The notes: generated from the letters alone by a model not told the origin. 64,000 nt of DNA from Streptomyces asoensis (GCF_013085465.1 NZ_CP049838.1:4960001-5024000); one strand, 5' to 3'; positions 16,191-25,361 are shown, numbered from the stretch's first letter. Translations and numbers: made by a program.

Positions 16191-17057
16191 ATGACTGCCC
16201 CCCACAGCGAGCGCTCAGGTCGCGATCTACGGCTGCTGCGGGCCGCGGTGTTCGCCGCGGTCTGCGTCGTGCTGGCCGCGGCCGGGCACACCGTGGCCTC
16301 CTGCGCCACGGTTCCGCCGTGGACGCTGGGCGCGGGATTCCTGGGCGCCCTCGCGGTCGTGGTGCCGCTCGCCGGACGCGAGCGGTCGCTGCCGGGCATA
16401 GCGGCGCTGCTCGCGGTCGGACAGACCGTGCTGCACACACTCTTCGGACTCGGCCAGCACACCGCCTCCGTCACCGCTTCCGCCTCCACCACGGCGTCGG
16501 CCATGTCCGACGCCACGCTCGTCGAACGGGCGGCCCGGCTGGTGTGCGGGGCCACGGCGGCGGCGATCAGCCCCGCCCAGGCCCAGCGGATCCTCGTCGA
16601 CGCGCGGCTCTCCACGAGCGGCGACGGCAACGCCGCCGGGGGCGGCACGGACATGAGCGGCATGAGCGGGATGGGGGCCGCGCATCATCCCGCGGACGCC
16701 CTGACCACCGCCGGCACCTCGATGTCCCTGCTGCCGTCCCTGCCCATGCTGCTCGGCCACGTCCTCGCGGCCGTCGCCGCCGGATGGCTGCTGCGACGCG
16801 GCGACACGGCCCTGCTGCGGCTGCTCGCCCTGTCGGCCCACGGCGTCGCCGAGGGGGCGCTCGTACGCTCCCTGCGCGGGGCGCTCGCACTGGTGCGCGC
16901 CCTGCTCGCCGGGCTGCCCGCCGCGCCCGGGGCGGGACCGCGCGTCCCGCGCACCGCCCTGCTCGCGGCGGCGCCCGCACCCCGTACCACCGCACTCCAG
17001 CACTCGGTGATCAGGCGCGGGCCGCCGGCCGTATCCCTTCTCGTCCTCGCTGCCTGA
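16191..17057 (+). CDS. Met/His-rich multi-pass membrane protein, first gene of the copper cluster
   Basis: 288 aa, with about five hydrophobic segments: near residues 18-37, 43-62, 67-85, ~180-200 and ~207-225. A loop between segments 3 and 4 contains GTDMSGMSGMGAAHH, a Met- and His-rich stretch of the type that binds Cu(I). The C-terminal ~50 residues are Arg/Pro/Ala-rich. The family is not recognised. It precedes ycnI-, sco- and ecuC-type genes on the same strand with 128 bp to the next gene, so a role in copper handling is a reasonable inference. It may have its own promoter in the divergent spacer. Confidence 0.8.
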   Translation: MTAPHSERSGRDLRLLRAAVFAAVCVVLAAAGHTVASCATVPPWTLGAGFLGALAVVVPLAGRERSLPGIAALLAVGQTVLHTLFGLGQHTASVTASASTTASAMSDATLVERAARLVCGATAAAISPAQAQRILVDARLSTSGDGNAAGGGTDMSGMSGMGAAHHPADALTTAGTSMSLLPSLPMLLGHVLAAVAAGWLLRRGDTALLRLLALSAHGVAEGALVRSLRGALALVRALLAGLPAAPGAGPRVPRTALLAAAPAPRTTALQHSVIRRGPPAVSLLVLAA

Positions 17058-17185
17058 CACGACACGACCAGCACTCCACCACACCCGGGGGGAACGGCCG
17101 CCGTCGTGCGGCACGCGCGCGTGCGCACATCCCTGCTCACGCCTCTCTCACCCGCAGATTCACTCAGAGTGGAGTGCTCGCTGTC

Positions 17186-17950
17186 ATGAAGGCCTCTCGT
17201 ATCGCCGCCCGCGTCGCCGCCGCCGCTGCCGTCGCCGGTTCCGCCGTTCTCGTCCTGTCCTCGCCCGCCTTCGCGCACGTCAGCGTTGCCGCCGAGGGCA
17301 CCGCCGCCAAGGGCGGCTACGCGGTCGTCGACTTCAAGGTCCCCAACGAGCGGGACAACGCCTCGACCACCAAGCTCGAGGTCACCTTCCCGACCGACCA
17401 CCCGCTGGCCTCCGCGATGCCGGAGCCGATCAACGGCTGGAAGATCGTCGTCACCAAGTCGAAGCTCGCCAAGCCCATCGAGCTGCACGGCAAGCAGATC
17501 TCCGAGGCCGTCTCCAAGATCACCTGGACCGCCACCGGCAAGGGCATCGAGGCCGGCTACTTCCAGAAGTTCCCGGTCTCCGTCGGCGCGCTCCCCGAGG
17601 ACGCCGACGAACTCGTCTTCAAGGCGATCCAGACGTACTCCAACAAGGAGGTCGTGCGTTGGATCGAGGTCCAGGAGGACGGCGCCGAGGAGCCGGAGAA
17701 CCCGGCCCCGGTGCTCGCCCTGGCCGCCGCCTCCGAGGACGAGCACTCCCACGGCACGACCGCCGAGGACGCCTCCGACGAGTCCTCCGACGACGCCAAG
17801 GCGGCCGCCTCGACGACCGAGGCGGCCTCCGACTCCGACAGCAGCGACACCACCGCCCGGGTCCTCGGCGTGGTCGGCATCGTCGTCGGCGCCGCAGGTG
17901 TGGCGTACGGCGTGCTCGCGGGCCGTCGTCGGACCACGACCGAGGCCTGA
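17186..17950 (+). CDS. YcnI-type copper-binding exported protein (DUF1775)
   Basis: 254 aa. A signal peptide ends in SPAFAHVSV, which places a histidine at or next to the mature N-terminus, the known copper ligand in YcnI proteins. The DUF1775 domain spans ~30-165 and includes a conserved Trp (NGWKIVV). An acidic Asp/Ser/Glu/Ala-rich linker with a HSHG motif leads to a C-terminal membrane anchor (GVVGIVVGAAGVAYGVLA) and an Arg-rich tail. YcnI usually co-occurs with CopC/CopD, as here. The start at ATG 17186 follows a GGAG site. The longer open frame from 16319 was rejected because it overlaps the preceding membrane protein. Confidence 0.9.
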   Translation: MKASRIAARVAAAAAVAGSAVLVLSSPAFAHVSVAAEGTAAKGGYAVVDFKVPNERDNASTTKLEVTFPTDHPLASAMPEPINGWKIVVTKSKLAKPIELHGKQISEAVSKITWTATGKGIEAGYFQKFPVSVGALPEDADELVFKAIQTYSNKEVVRWIEVQEDGAEEPENPAPVLALAAASEDEHSHGTTAEDASDESSDDAKAAASTTEAASDSDSSDTTARVLGVVGIVVGAAGVAYGVLAGRRRTTTEA

Positions 17951-18095
17951 GCCCCACCCCCGCGTCGGGCGGCCGCCGTCGCCCGACGCCTGCTCCTCGA
18001 CGGTGCGCACCGGGGCCGTACGCCCTGTCGTACATCCCGCCCCGTACCCCCACCCCCGGTGCGCGCCGGAGTTCACACATCTGGGACATTTTTCT

Positions 18096-18746
18096 ATGCG
18101 TAAGAAGACGTTCGCCGCGGCCGCGCTGCTCGCCGCCGCCACCCTCACCCTCTCCGCCTGCGGCAGCGGCGACAGCGGCAGCAGCCCCGTCGCCGTCGTC
18201 TCCGAGGACGGCAAGCAGCAGGCCGCGACCGTGCTCGACCAGCCCTTCACCAAGCCCGACCTGGTCCTCACCGACACCCAGGGCAAGAGCTACGACCTCC
18301 GCAAGGAGACCGCGGGCCACCCGACGCTGGTCTACTTCGGCTACACCAACTGCCCGGACGTCTGCCCGCTGACGATGAACAACATCGCCGTCGCCAAGAA
18401 GCAGCTGTCCAAGGCCGAGCAGGACCAGCTGCGCGTCGTTTTCGTCACCACCGACCCGGACCGCGACACCCCGGCCGCGCTCGGCAAGTGGCTCAAGGGC
18501 ATCGACTCGCAGGTCGTGGGACTGACCGGGAAGTTCGCGACCATCCAGGCCGCCGCCCGCACCCTCGGCATCTCCGTCGAGGCGCCGCACAAGGACAAGA
18601 ACGGCAAGACCGTCTCCACCCACGGCACCCAGGTCGTCGCCTTCTCCCCGAAGACCGACGGGGGATACCTCCTGTACGGCGAGGACGCCACCGTCGACGA
18701 CTACACCAAGGACCTCCCCAAGATCCTCAAGGGCGCGAACCCGTGA
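18096..18746 (+). CDS. sco: Sco/SenC copper chaperone lipoprotein
   Basis: 216 aa. A lipoprotein signal with lipobox LSAC puts it on the outer face of the membrane. The thioredoxin fold carries the Sco copper site: CPDVC (CxxxC) and the later His in VSTHGTQ. Sco proteins deliver Cu to the CuA site of cytochrome oxidase. In S. lividans the homologous Sco is linked to the oxidase and to GlxA-dependent morphogenesis, and lies beside ecuC and dtpA. The stop overlaps the next start by 4 bp (GTGA), so the two are translationally coupled. Confidence 0.93.
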   Translation: MRKKTFAAAALLAAATLTLSACGSGDSGSSPVAVVSEDGKQQAATVLDQPFTKPDLVLTDTQGKSYDLRKETAGHPTLVYFGYTNCPDVCPLTMNNIAVAKKQLSKAEQDQLRVVFVTTDPDRDTPAALGKWLKGIDSQVVGLTGKFATIQAAARTLGISVEAPHKDKNGKTVSTHGTQVVAFSPKTDGGYLLYGEDATVDDYTKDLPKILKGANP

Positions 18747-19222
18747 GGCGTGTGATGCCCGCCGGGCCCGTGCGGCTGCTCGCCGTACCCACCGCCGTGA
18801 TCACCGGGACGCTGCTGCTCGCGGGGTGCGGGTCGGACTCCGACGGGCGGGCCGAACTGTCCGTCCGGGCCGCCTACATCCCGCAGCCCGTCTCCGACAC
18901 CATGGCCGCCGGTTTTCTGACCATCGTCAACAAGGGCGGTACGAAGGACGAGCTGACCTCCGTCACGAGTACCGCCGCGGGCAGCGTCACCCTCCACGAG
19001 ACCGTCGGGTCGTCGATGGAGGAGGTCACGTCCCTGGACGTGCCCGCGCACGGTCAACTCGTGTTCAAGAGCGGCGGAAACCATCTGATGTTCGAGAAGC
19101 TGAAGAGCAAGCCGGTGCGGGGCGGGACGGTGACCGTCGAGCTGCACTTCGCCGCGTCCGACCCCGTCGAGGTCGAGATTCCGGTGGAGTCCGCCACGTA
19201 CAACCCGAAGACCGGCCACTGA
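18743..19222 (+). CDS. ecuC: PCuAC-type extracytoplasmic Cu(I) chaperone (ECuC)
   Basis: 159 aa. The signal peptide ends in the lipobox LLAGC. The domain (~35-155) contains the PCuAC copper motif: His in LHETVG, Met in SSMEEV, and His-x-Met in NHLMFEK. It is thought to hand Cu(I) to Sco. GTG at 18743 overlaps the sco stop as GTGA; ATG at 18755 is an alternative start. Next downstream is the CopC-CopD fusion, 13 bp away. Confidence 0.92.
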   Translation: MRRVMPAGPVRLLAVPTAVITGTLLLAGCGSDSDGRAELSVRAAYIPQPVSDTMAAGFLTIVNKGGTKDELTSVTSTAAGSVTLHETVGSSMEEVTSLDVPAHGQLVFKSGGNHLMFEKLKSKPVRGGTVTVELHFAASDPVEVEIPVESATYNPKTGH

Positions 19223-19235
19223 GGGAGGGACCACC

Positions 19236-21176
19236 TTGACGCAGACCATCGCCCCCCGCGTCCGGATGCTCGTGCTGCTGTTCCTGGCGGTCACCGGTGC
19301 GCTCCTGGCCGGCGCCGGGCCCGCATCCGCGCACGCCGCGCTGACCGGCAGCGACCCCGCACAGGGGGTGGTGGTCGACAAGGCGCCCACACAGGTGTCG
19401 CTGACCTTCTCCGAGACCGTCTCGATGAACGACGACTCGCTGCGCGTCCTGGACCCCAAGGGCGCCCGGGTCGACACCGGCAAGCCGTCCGAGGTCAGCG
19501 GCACGACCTACGCCGTGCAACTGCACTCGGGGCTGCCCGACGGCACCTACACGGTGACCTACCAGGTGGTGTCCGCCGACAGCCATCCCGTCGCCGGCGC
19601 CTACACCTTCTCCATCGGCTCCCCCTCCGAGACCAGCGTCTCGGTGTCCGACCAGGAGGCCGGCGGAGGCGTCGTCGGCTGGCTCTACGGCTTCGGCCGG
19701 TACGTGTCGTACGCCGGGTTCATCGTGATGACCGGCGGGGCCGCCTTCGTGCTCGCCTGCTGGCAGCGCGGCACCGGAGTACGGGCCCTTCAGCGGCTCG
19801 TCGTCTCCGGCTGGGTCGCGATGACCGCGGCCACCCTGTTCCTGCTGCTCCTGCGCGGCTCCTACACCAGCTCCGGCAAGCTCGGCGACGTCTTCGACCT
19901 CGACCTCCTCGGGGAGGTCCTCCAGACCAAGACGGGCGCGGCCCTGGTGTCGCGGTTGCTGCTGCTCGCCGCGGCCGCGCTGTTCATCGCCGTGCTCTTC
20001 GGCGCGTACGACAAGCGCGAGGGCGAGGAGAAGCGGGACCTGACCTTCGGACTCGCCATCGGCGGAACCGTCGTGGCCGCCGGACTCGCGGCCAGCTGGG
20101 CCATGGCCGAGCACGCCTCCACCGGACTCCAGCCGGGCATCGCGATGCCGGTCGACGTGCTGCACCTGCTGGCGGTCGCGACCTGGCTCGGCGGACTCAC
20201 CGCACTCCTCGTCGCCCTGTACCGGGCGCCGGCCGACCGCCCCGTCGAGGCCCCCGCCGCACGCCGCTTCTCCCGGCTGGCCCTCAGCAGCGTCTCCGTC
20301 GTGGTCGCCACCGGCACCTACCAGTCCTGGCGCCAGCTCGGCTCCTGGTCCGCCTTCACCGACACCCGCTACGGCCAGCTGCTGCTCGTCAAGATCGGGC
20401 TCGTGGCGCTGCTCGTCGGCGTCGCGTGGATCTCGCGGCGGTGGACGGCACGGCTGGCGGACCCGACGACCCAGGAAGCGGTACGGAAGTCCGCACCCGA
20501 GAAGGAGCGCGTCACGGCGTCTGCCGGGACCGGCGACACCGCCCAGCAGACGTCCGGCGACGCCGAGCCCGGCTCCGGGAACGCCGAGCGGGCCGCGCAG
20601 CTCGCCCGGCAGCAGGCCGCCGTCGACGCCACCCGGCAGAAGCGGCTACGGGACTCCGACGCCCACCGCTTCGGCCTGCGCCGCTCGGTGCTCGCCGAGG
20701 CCGGCATCGCCGTCGTGGTGCTCGCCGTCACCACCATCCTGACGTCGACCGAACCCGGCCGTACGGAGCAGGACGCCGCCGCGGCCAACCGGGCCTCGTC
20801 CTCCTCCTCGTCCGCCGCGGGGGACTCCGCGTCGGGTGCCCTGACGCTGGACATGTCGTTCGACACCGGCGGCACGGACGGCAAGGGCGTGGTCAGCGTC
20901 GACCTCGACCCCGCGCGCACCGGCGCCAACGAGATGCACGTCTATGTGACCCGGCCCAACGGCCGCGCCTTCGACGTGCCCGAGGTCAAGGTCGCCTTCA
21001 CCCTCGAGGCCAAAGACATCGGGCCGCTGCCCGTCGTCCCCGACCACATCACCACCGGCCACTGGTCGGCCAACGGGGTGCAGATCCCCATGGCCGGCGA
21101 GTGGGAGATCTCCGTGACCGTGCGGACCTCCGACATCGACCAGGTGACCGTCTCCAAGAACGCGCAGATCGGCTGA
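19236..21176 (+). CDS. CopC-CopD fusion protein, copper import or resistance (YcnJ-like)
   Basis: 646 aa. The signal peptide ends in PASAHAALTG, so the mature protein begins with the CopC copper-ligand His. The CopC domain (~30-125) includes DSHPVAG. A CopD membrane domain of about eight segments follows (~145-400). A Gln/Arg-rich loop (~415-485) and a Ser/Ala-rich linker lead to a C-terminal beta domain (~535-645). The start is TTG 19236, supported by GAGGGAGG six nt upstream; no in-frame ATG occurs before residue 11. YcnJ-type fusions import copper across the membrane. It is followed by dtpA after 8 bp. Confidence 0.9.
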   Translation: MTQTIAPRVRMLVLLFLAVTGALLAGAGPASAHAALTGSDPAQGVVVDKAPTQVSLTFSETVSMNDDSLRVLDPKGARVDTGKPSEVSGTTYAVQLHSGLPDGTYTVTYQVVSADSHPVAGAYTFSIGSPSETSVSVSDQEAGGGVVGWLYGFGRYVSYAGFIVMTGGAAFVLACWQRGTGVRALQRLVVSGWVAMTAATLFLLLLRGSYTSSGKLGDVFDLDLLGEVLQTKTGAALVSRLLLLAAAALFIAVLFGAYDKREGEEKRDLTFGLAIGGTVVAAGLAASWAMAEHASTGLQPGIAMPVDVLHLLAVATWLGGLTALLVALYRAPADRPVEAPAARRFSRLALSSVSVVVATGTYQSWRQLGSWSAFTDTRYGQLLLVKIGLVALLVGVAWISRRWTARLADPTTQEAVRKSAPEKERVTASAGTGDTAQQTSGDAEPGSGNAERAAQLARQQAAVDATRQKRLRDSDAHRFGLRRSVLAEAGIAVVVLAVTTILTSTEPGRTEQDAAAANRASSSSSSAAGDSASGALTLDMSFDTGGTDGKGVVSVDLDPARTGANEMHVYVTRPNGRAFDVPEVKVAFTLEAKDIGPLPVVPDHITTGHWSANGVQIPMAGEWEISVTVRTSDIDQVTVSKNAQIG

Positions 21177-21184
21177 ACCGCACC

Positions 21185-22510
21185 ATGCCCGACCAGTCCA
21201 TTCCGCAGTCCCTCCCCGAGGCCGGCACACCCGTGGACGCAGCAGAGCCCGTGGACGCAGAAGAGGGTGCCCCCTCGGAAACCCCCTCCCCCGAGGGGCT
21301 GACGCGGCGCAGGCTGCTCGGCACCGCCGGTGCCACCGGGCTCGCGCTCGGCGCGGTCGGCGGGGCCGTCGGCTACGCGGCCGCGCCCTCGCAGGCGACA
21401 CCGCTGTCCTCGATCGGCGCCGGCGAGGCGATGTTCCACGTGAAACATCAGCCGGGCATCACCCAGGGGCTCCAGGCCCGCGGCCATCTCGTCGCCTTCG
21501 ACCTCGCGGCCGGCGCCGGCCGCAAGGAGGCCGCCGCATTGCTGCGCCGCTGGTCGGAGACGGCCCGGCGGCTGATGGCGGGCGAGGCCGCCGCCACTGA
21601 CGACACCGACGTGGCGCGGGACGCGGGACCCTCCTCGCTGACGGTCACCTTCGGATTCGGCAACAGCTTCTTCACCCGCACCGGCCTGGAGAAGCAGCGC
21701 CCGGTCGCCCTGGACCCGCTCCCCGACTTCTCCTCCGACCACCTGGACAAGACGCGCAGCAACGGCGACCTGTGGGTGCAGATCGGCGCGAACGACGCCC
21801 TGGTCGCCTTTCACGCCCTGCGCGCGATCCAGAAGGACGCGGGCGGAGCGGCCAAGGTCCGCTGGCAGATGAACGGCTTCAACCGGACGCCGGGCGCCAC
21901 CGCCCACCCCATGACGGCCCGCAACCTGATGGGTCAGATGGACGGCACCCGCAATCCCAAGCCGGCCGACTCGGACTTCGACCAGCGCATCTTCGTCCCG
22001 GCGGACAGCACGAAGGACCCTGCCTGGATGGCCGACGGCTCCTACGCCGTCGTACGCCGTATCCGCATGCTCCTCGACGACTGGGAGAAGCTGTCGGTCA
22101 CGGCGCAGGAGCAGGTCATCGGGCGCCGCAAGTCCGACGGGGCCGCGCTGTCCGGCGGCACCGAGACGACCGCGATGGACCTGGAGAAGACCGACGCGAA
22201 CGGCGATCTGGTCGTCCCCATCAACGCGCACGCCCGCATCACCCGCCCCGACCAGAACGGCGGAGCGGCCATGCTGCGGCGGCCCTTCTCGTACCACGAC
22301 GGCATCGACCCGGACGGCACTCCGGACGCGGGCCTGCTGTTCGTCTGCTGGCAGGCGGACCCCCTGCGCGGCTTCGTCACCGTGCAGCGCAAGCTGGACC
22401 GCGGCGACGCCCTGTCGAAGTACATCCGCCACGAGGCGAGCGGTCTGTTCGCGGTGCCGGGCGGGGCGGCGGAGGGCGAGTACGTGGGGCAGCGCCTGCT
22501 GGAAGCGTGA
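21185..22510 (+). CDS. dtpA: Tat-exported dye-decolorising peroxidase DtpA
   Basis: 441 aa. The Tat signal is TRRRLLGT followed by a hydrophobic stretch. The DyP heme-peroxidase fold shows the GXXDG motif (MGQMDGTRNP), with the distal Asp, and a candidate proximal His in INAHARITRP. In S. lividans, DtpA is encoded beside sco and ecuC and is needed for GlxA-dependent glycan deposition at hyphal tips. The gene ends the copper cluster. Oddity: residues 83-88 (MFHVKH) are encoded by a ParB-type parS site (21433-21446). The open frame from 20426 overlaps the CopCD gene and was rejected. Confidence 0.93.
   Translation: MPDQSIPQSLPEAGTPVDAAEPVDAEEGAPSETPSPEGLTRRRLLGTAGATGLALGAVGGAVGYAAAPSQATPLSSIGAGEAMFHVKHQPGITQGLQARGHLVAFDLAAGAGRKEAAALLRRWSETARRLMAGEAAATDDTDVARDAGPSSLTVTFGFGNSFFTRTGLEKQRPVALDPLPDFSSDHLDKTRSNGDLWVQIGANDALVAFHALRAIQKDAGGAAKVRWQMNGFNRTPGATAHPMTARNLMGQMDGTRNPKPADSDFDQRIFVPADSTKDPAWMADGSYAVVRRIRMLLDDWEKLSVTAQEQVIGRRKSDGAALSGGTETTAMDLEKTDANGDLVVPINAHARITRPDQNGGAAMLRRPFSYHDGIDPDGTPDAGLLFVCWQADPLRGFVTVQRKLDRGDALSKYIRHEASGLFAVPGGAAEGEYVGQRLLEA
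21433..21446. other. parS site 1 (ParB binding), inside dtpA
   Basis: GTTCCACGTGAAAC, one mismatch from the palindromic Streptomyces parS consensus GTTTCACGTGAAAC, with flanking T and A extending the palindrome to 16 bp. It lies in coding sequence and encodes Phe-His-Val-Lys. Confidence 0.85.
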
Positions 22511-22518
22511 AGTTACGC

Positions 22519-22548
22519 CCCCTCGTGCGAATTCATTCCTGCGAGGGG
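22519..22548 (+). terminator. hairpin after dtpA
   Basis: Arms CCCCTCG (22519-22525) and CGAGGGG (22542-22548) around a 16-nt loop, 8 bp after the dtpA stop. Followed by CTGTTGTG rather than a T-run, so a moderate terminator. Confidence 0.55.
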
Positions 22549-22599
22549 CTGTTGTGAGACACGTGGGCCCGGCTTCGCAAGGGCCATTAGGGTGAGGTC

Positions 22600-23532
22600 A
22601 TGCCAGCGAGCTATGCGTATCTCGGCCCCGAGGGCACCTTCACGGAGGTCGCCCTGCGCACGCTTCCGGAGGCGGCCACCCGGCAGCTGATCCCTTACGT
22701 GTCGGTGCAGTCCGCGCTGGACGCCGTGCGCACCGGCGAGGCCGAGGCCGCCTTCGTGCCCATCGAGAACTCCGTCGAGGGCGGGATCACCACGACCCTG
22801 GACGAGCTGGTCGCGGGCACACCGCTGATGATCTACCGCGAGGTGCTGCTGTCGATCACCTTCGCGCTGCTGGTCCGGCCCGGCACGCAGCTCGCGGACA
22901 TCAAGACCGTCTCCGCGCATCCGGCCGCGCAGCCGCAGGTGCGCAACTGGCTGAAGGCGAACCTGCCGGAAGCCGTCTGGGAGTCGGCCGCCTCGAACGC
23001 GGACGCGGCCCGGCTGGTCCAGGAGGGCCGTTACGACGCCGCCTTCGCGGGCGAGTTCGCGGCCGCCCGGTACGGGCTGACCGCCCTGGAGACCGAGATC
23101 CACGACGCCGAGAACGCCCAGACCCGGTTCGTCCTGGTGGGCAGGCCCGCCCGGCCCGCGGCACCGACCGGCGCGGACAAGACGTCCGTCGTCCTGTGGC
23201 AGCGCGACGACCACCCCGGTGGCCTGCGCGATCTGCTGGGCGAGTTCGCCACCCGGGGCGTCAACCTCATGCTGCTCCAGTCCCGCCCGACCGGCGCCGG
23301 TATCGGCAACTACTGCTTCTGCATCGACGCCGAGGGGCACATCTCCGACCGCCGGATGGCCGAGGCCCTCATGGGGCTGAAGCGGATCTGCCGTGAGGTG
23401 CGCTTCCTGGGCTCGTACCCGCGTGCGGAAGTGAACGTGGCGGACGTGGCGGCTCCGCTGCCCGGGACCTCGGACGGGGAGTTCGTGGCGGCGGCGGACT
23501 GGGTGGCGCGCTGCCAGGACGGCCGGTTCTAG
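22600..23532 (+). CDS. pheA: prephenate dehydratase, phenylalanine biosynthesis
   Basis: 310 aa, monofunctional and without a chorismate mutase domain, as usual in actinobacteria. The catalytic periplasmic-binding-like domain (~1-185) starts AYLGPEGTFTE and contains the conserved PIENSVEGG. A C-terminal ACT regulatory domain (~200-280) has DHPGGLRDLLGEF and the phenylalanine-binding-type segment LMLLQSRPTG. It converts prephenate to phenylpyruvate and is normally inhibited by phenylalanine through the ACT domain. It is monocistronic, with serS 551 bp downstream across a DnaA-box-rich spacer. Confidence 0.96.
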   Translation: MPASYAYLGPEGTFTEVALRTLPEAATRQLIPYVSVQSALDAVRTGEAEAAFVPIENSVEGGITTTLDELVAGTPLMIYREVLLSITFALLVRPGTQLADIKTVSAHPAAQPQVRNWLKANLPEAVWESAASNADAARLVQEGRYDAAFAGEFAAARYGLTALETEIHDAENAQTRFVLVGRPARPAAPTGADKTSVVLWQRDDHPGGLRDLLGEFATRGVNLMLLQSRPTGAGIGNYCFCIDAEGHISDRRMAEALMGLKRICREVRFLGSYPRAEVNVADVAAPLPGTSDGEFVAAADWVARCQDGRF

Positions 23533-23567
23533 GAGCCGTTCCGGCCGGTCCTATCTGCACATCTTCG

Positions 23568-23589
23568 TTATCCACAGAAGTTATCCACA
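23568..23589 (+). other. DnaA boxes, two tandem
   Basis: TTATCCACA at 23568-23576 and again at 23581-23589, same orientation, 4 bp apart. This is the perfect E. coli-type DnaA box and fits the Streptomyces consensus. It begins 35 bp after pheA. A near-match on the other strand (TGGGGACAA, 23606-23614) lies just beyond. Confidence 0.7.
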
Positions 23590-23815
23590 GGCTTGCTTCT
23601 CGACCTGGGGACAAGTCGACAACGAAGTGCCATCCAGTCGACATATCGCCCTACGGCACCCCGCTGCGGCCCCCACCCTTCGAGTCACCCTTCGTCCACC
23701 TGTTTCCTTCGATCAATCCTTTGGGGCGACCCATTTCCACCCGAAAGTGGGTCGGAGCGGGGTTTGGGCAAGGAATTACCCGCCCCGCACGGCGGTATCG
23801 GAATGATCAATTCCA

Positions 23816-23880
23816 ATGTCCACAGATCTTTCGCACACCCTGTGGATAACCGTTTCGGAAGCGTGGGCGCCTGTGGACAA
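23816..23880. other. DnaA boxes, three, facing each other
   Basis: ATGTCCACA on + at 23816-23824 (one mismatch); TGTGGATAA at 23841-23849 (a TTATCCACA box on -); TGTGGACAA at 23872-23880 (the preferred TTGTCCACA on -). The plus and minus boxes point toward each other. Confidence 0.65.
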
Positions 23881-23969
23881 CACCTCCCCCAAGTCCCCGC
23901 TCCCGCAAGGGAATCGAGTCAACGAGACGCCCGCCACATGCCCCGTCCCAGGGAGTGAGACACTTTTTA

Positions 23970-23998
23970 TTGACACGCTGGGCAATTCACTCATAACG
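23970..23998 (+). promoter_or_regulatory. possible sigma-70-type promoter upstream of serS
   Basis: TTGACA (23970-23975) followed after 17 bp by ATAACG (23993-23998), a good -35 and a modest -10, about 85 bp before the serS start codon. A separate TAGCCT hexamer (24071-24076) 7 nt before the GTG could drive a leaderless transcript. Confidence 0.4.
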
Positions 23999-24083
23999 GA
24001 ACGTAGGCCATGATTCGGAACAGGCCGCGCGCGGTGCGGAATGGTGTCGTGAGCCGCAACCCCGCACGGGTAGCCTTGGCCGC

Positions 24084-25361
24084 GTGATTGACCTTCGCCT
24101 GCTCCGTGAGGACCCCGACCGTGCGCGCGCTTCCCAGCGTGCCCGTGGAGAGGACGTCGCGCTCGTCGACTCCCTCCTGTCCGCCGACGAGCGGCGCAGG
24201 TCGTCCGGCGTCCGCTTCGACGAGCTGCGTGCCGAGCAGAAGTCGCTCGGCAAGCTCATCCCCAAGGCCTCCGCGGACGAGAAGGCCGAGCTGCTGAAGA
24301 AGGCGAGCCAGCTCGCCGCCGACGTCAAGGTGGCCGACGCCGAGCGCGACGCCGCCGACGCCGAGACCCAGGAGCTCCTCCAGCGCCTCGGCAACCTCGT
24401 GCACCCCGACGTGCCCGTGGGCGGCGAGGAGGACTTCGTCACCCTCGAGACGCACGGCACGATCCGCGACTTCGGCGCCGAGGGCTTCGAGCCCAAGGAC
24501 CACCTGGAGCTCGGTCAGATCCTCGGCGCGATCGACGTCGAGCGCGGCGCGAAGGTCTCCGGCTCCCGCTTCTACTTCCTCACCGGCGTCGGCGCCCTGC
24601 TCGAGCTGGCCCTGGTCAACGCGGCGATCGCCCAGGCCACGGCCGCCGGCTTCACGCCGATGCTCACCCCGGCGCTGGTCCGCCCGCAGTCCATGGCGGG
24701 TACCGGTTTCCTCGGGCAGGCGGCCCAGGACGTCTACCACCTCGACAAGGACGACCTCTACCTGGTCGGCACCTCCGAGGTCCCCCTCGCCGCGTACCAC
24801 ATGGACGAGATCATCGACGCGGACCGCCTGCCGTTGCGCTACGCGGGCTTCTCGCCCTGCTTCCGCCGCGAGGCCGGTTCGCACGGCAAGGACACCAAGG
24901 GCATCTTCCGCGTCCACCAGTTCGACAAGGTCGAGATGTTCTCGTACGTCACGCCCGAGGACTCGCAGGCCGAGCACCAGCGTCTGCTGGCGTGGGAGAA
25001 GCAGTGGCTGTCCTCGCTGGAGCTGCCGTTCCGGGTCATCGACGTCGCCTCCGGTGACCTCGGCTCCTCGGCCGCCCGCAAGTTCGACTGCGAGGCGTGG
25101 ATCCCGACGCAGGGCAAGTACCGCGAGCTGACCTCGACCTCGGACTGCACCGAGTTCCAGTCCCGCCGGCTGTCGATCCGCGTCCGTGAGGGCAAGCAGG
25201 TCCGCCCGCTCGCCACGCTCAACGGCACGCTGTGCGCCGTCCCGCGCACGATCGTCGCGATCCTGGAGAACCACCAGCAGGCCGACGGTTCCGTGTACGT
25301 GCCCGAGGTGCTGCGCCCGTACCTCGGCGGCCGGGAGATCCTGGAGCCGGTGGCCAAGTGA
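24084..25361 (+). CDS. serS: seryl-tRNA synthetase
   Basis: 425 aa, standard length. An N-terminal coiled-coil arm (~30-105) for tRNA-Ser binding precedes the class II catalytic core. Motif 2 is [21 protein letters not shown] and motif 3 is [18 protein letters not shown]. The [13 protein letters not shown] segment is characteristic of SerRS. It charges all tRNA-Ser, including the tRNA-Ser(GCT) gene 1.4 kb downstream. The GTG start has no clear ribosome site. The last codons overlap the HAD gene start (GTGA), giving translational coupling. Confidence 0.97.
   Translation: MIDLRLLREDPDRARASQRARGEDVALVDSLLSADERRRSSGVRFDELRAEQKSLGKLIPKASADEKAELLKKASQLAADVKVADAERDAADAETQELLQRLGNLVHPDVPVGGEEDFVTLETHGTIRDFGAEGFEPKDHLELGQILGAIDVERGAKVSGSRFYFLTGVGALLELALVNAAIAQATAAGFTPMLTPALVRPQSMAGTGFLGQAAQDVYHLDKDDLYLVGTSEVPLAAYHMDEIIDADRLPLRYAGFSPCFRREAGSHGKDTKGIFRVHQFDKVEMFSYVTPEDSQAEHQRLLAWEKQWLSSLELPFRVIDVASGDLGSSAARKFDCEAWIPTQGKYRELTSTSDCTEFQSRRLSIRVREGKQVRPLATLNGTLCAVPRTIVAILENHQQADGSVYVPEVLRPYLGGREILEPVAK

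Larger units (their letters stand above)
23533..24083. other. 551-bp pheA-serS spacer with a DnaA-box cluster
   Basis: No gene is apparent. The spacer holds five DnaA-box-type 9-mers in two groups about 230 bp apart (23568-23589 and 23816-23880). Between them lies unremarkable sequence with several GGG/CCC tracts. Near the serS side are an AT-rich segment (CACTTTTTATTG) and a sigma-70-like promoter. Confidence 0.7.
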
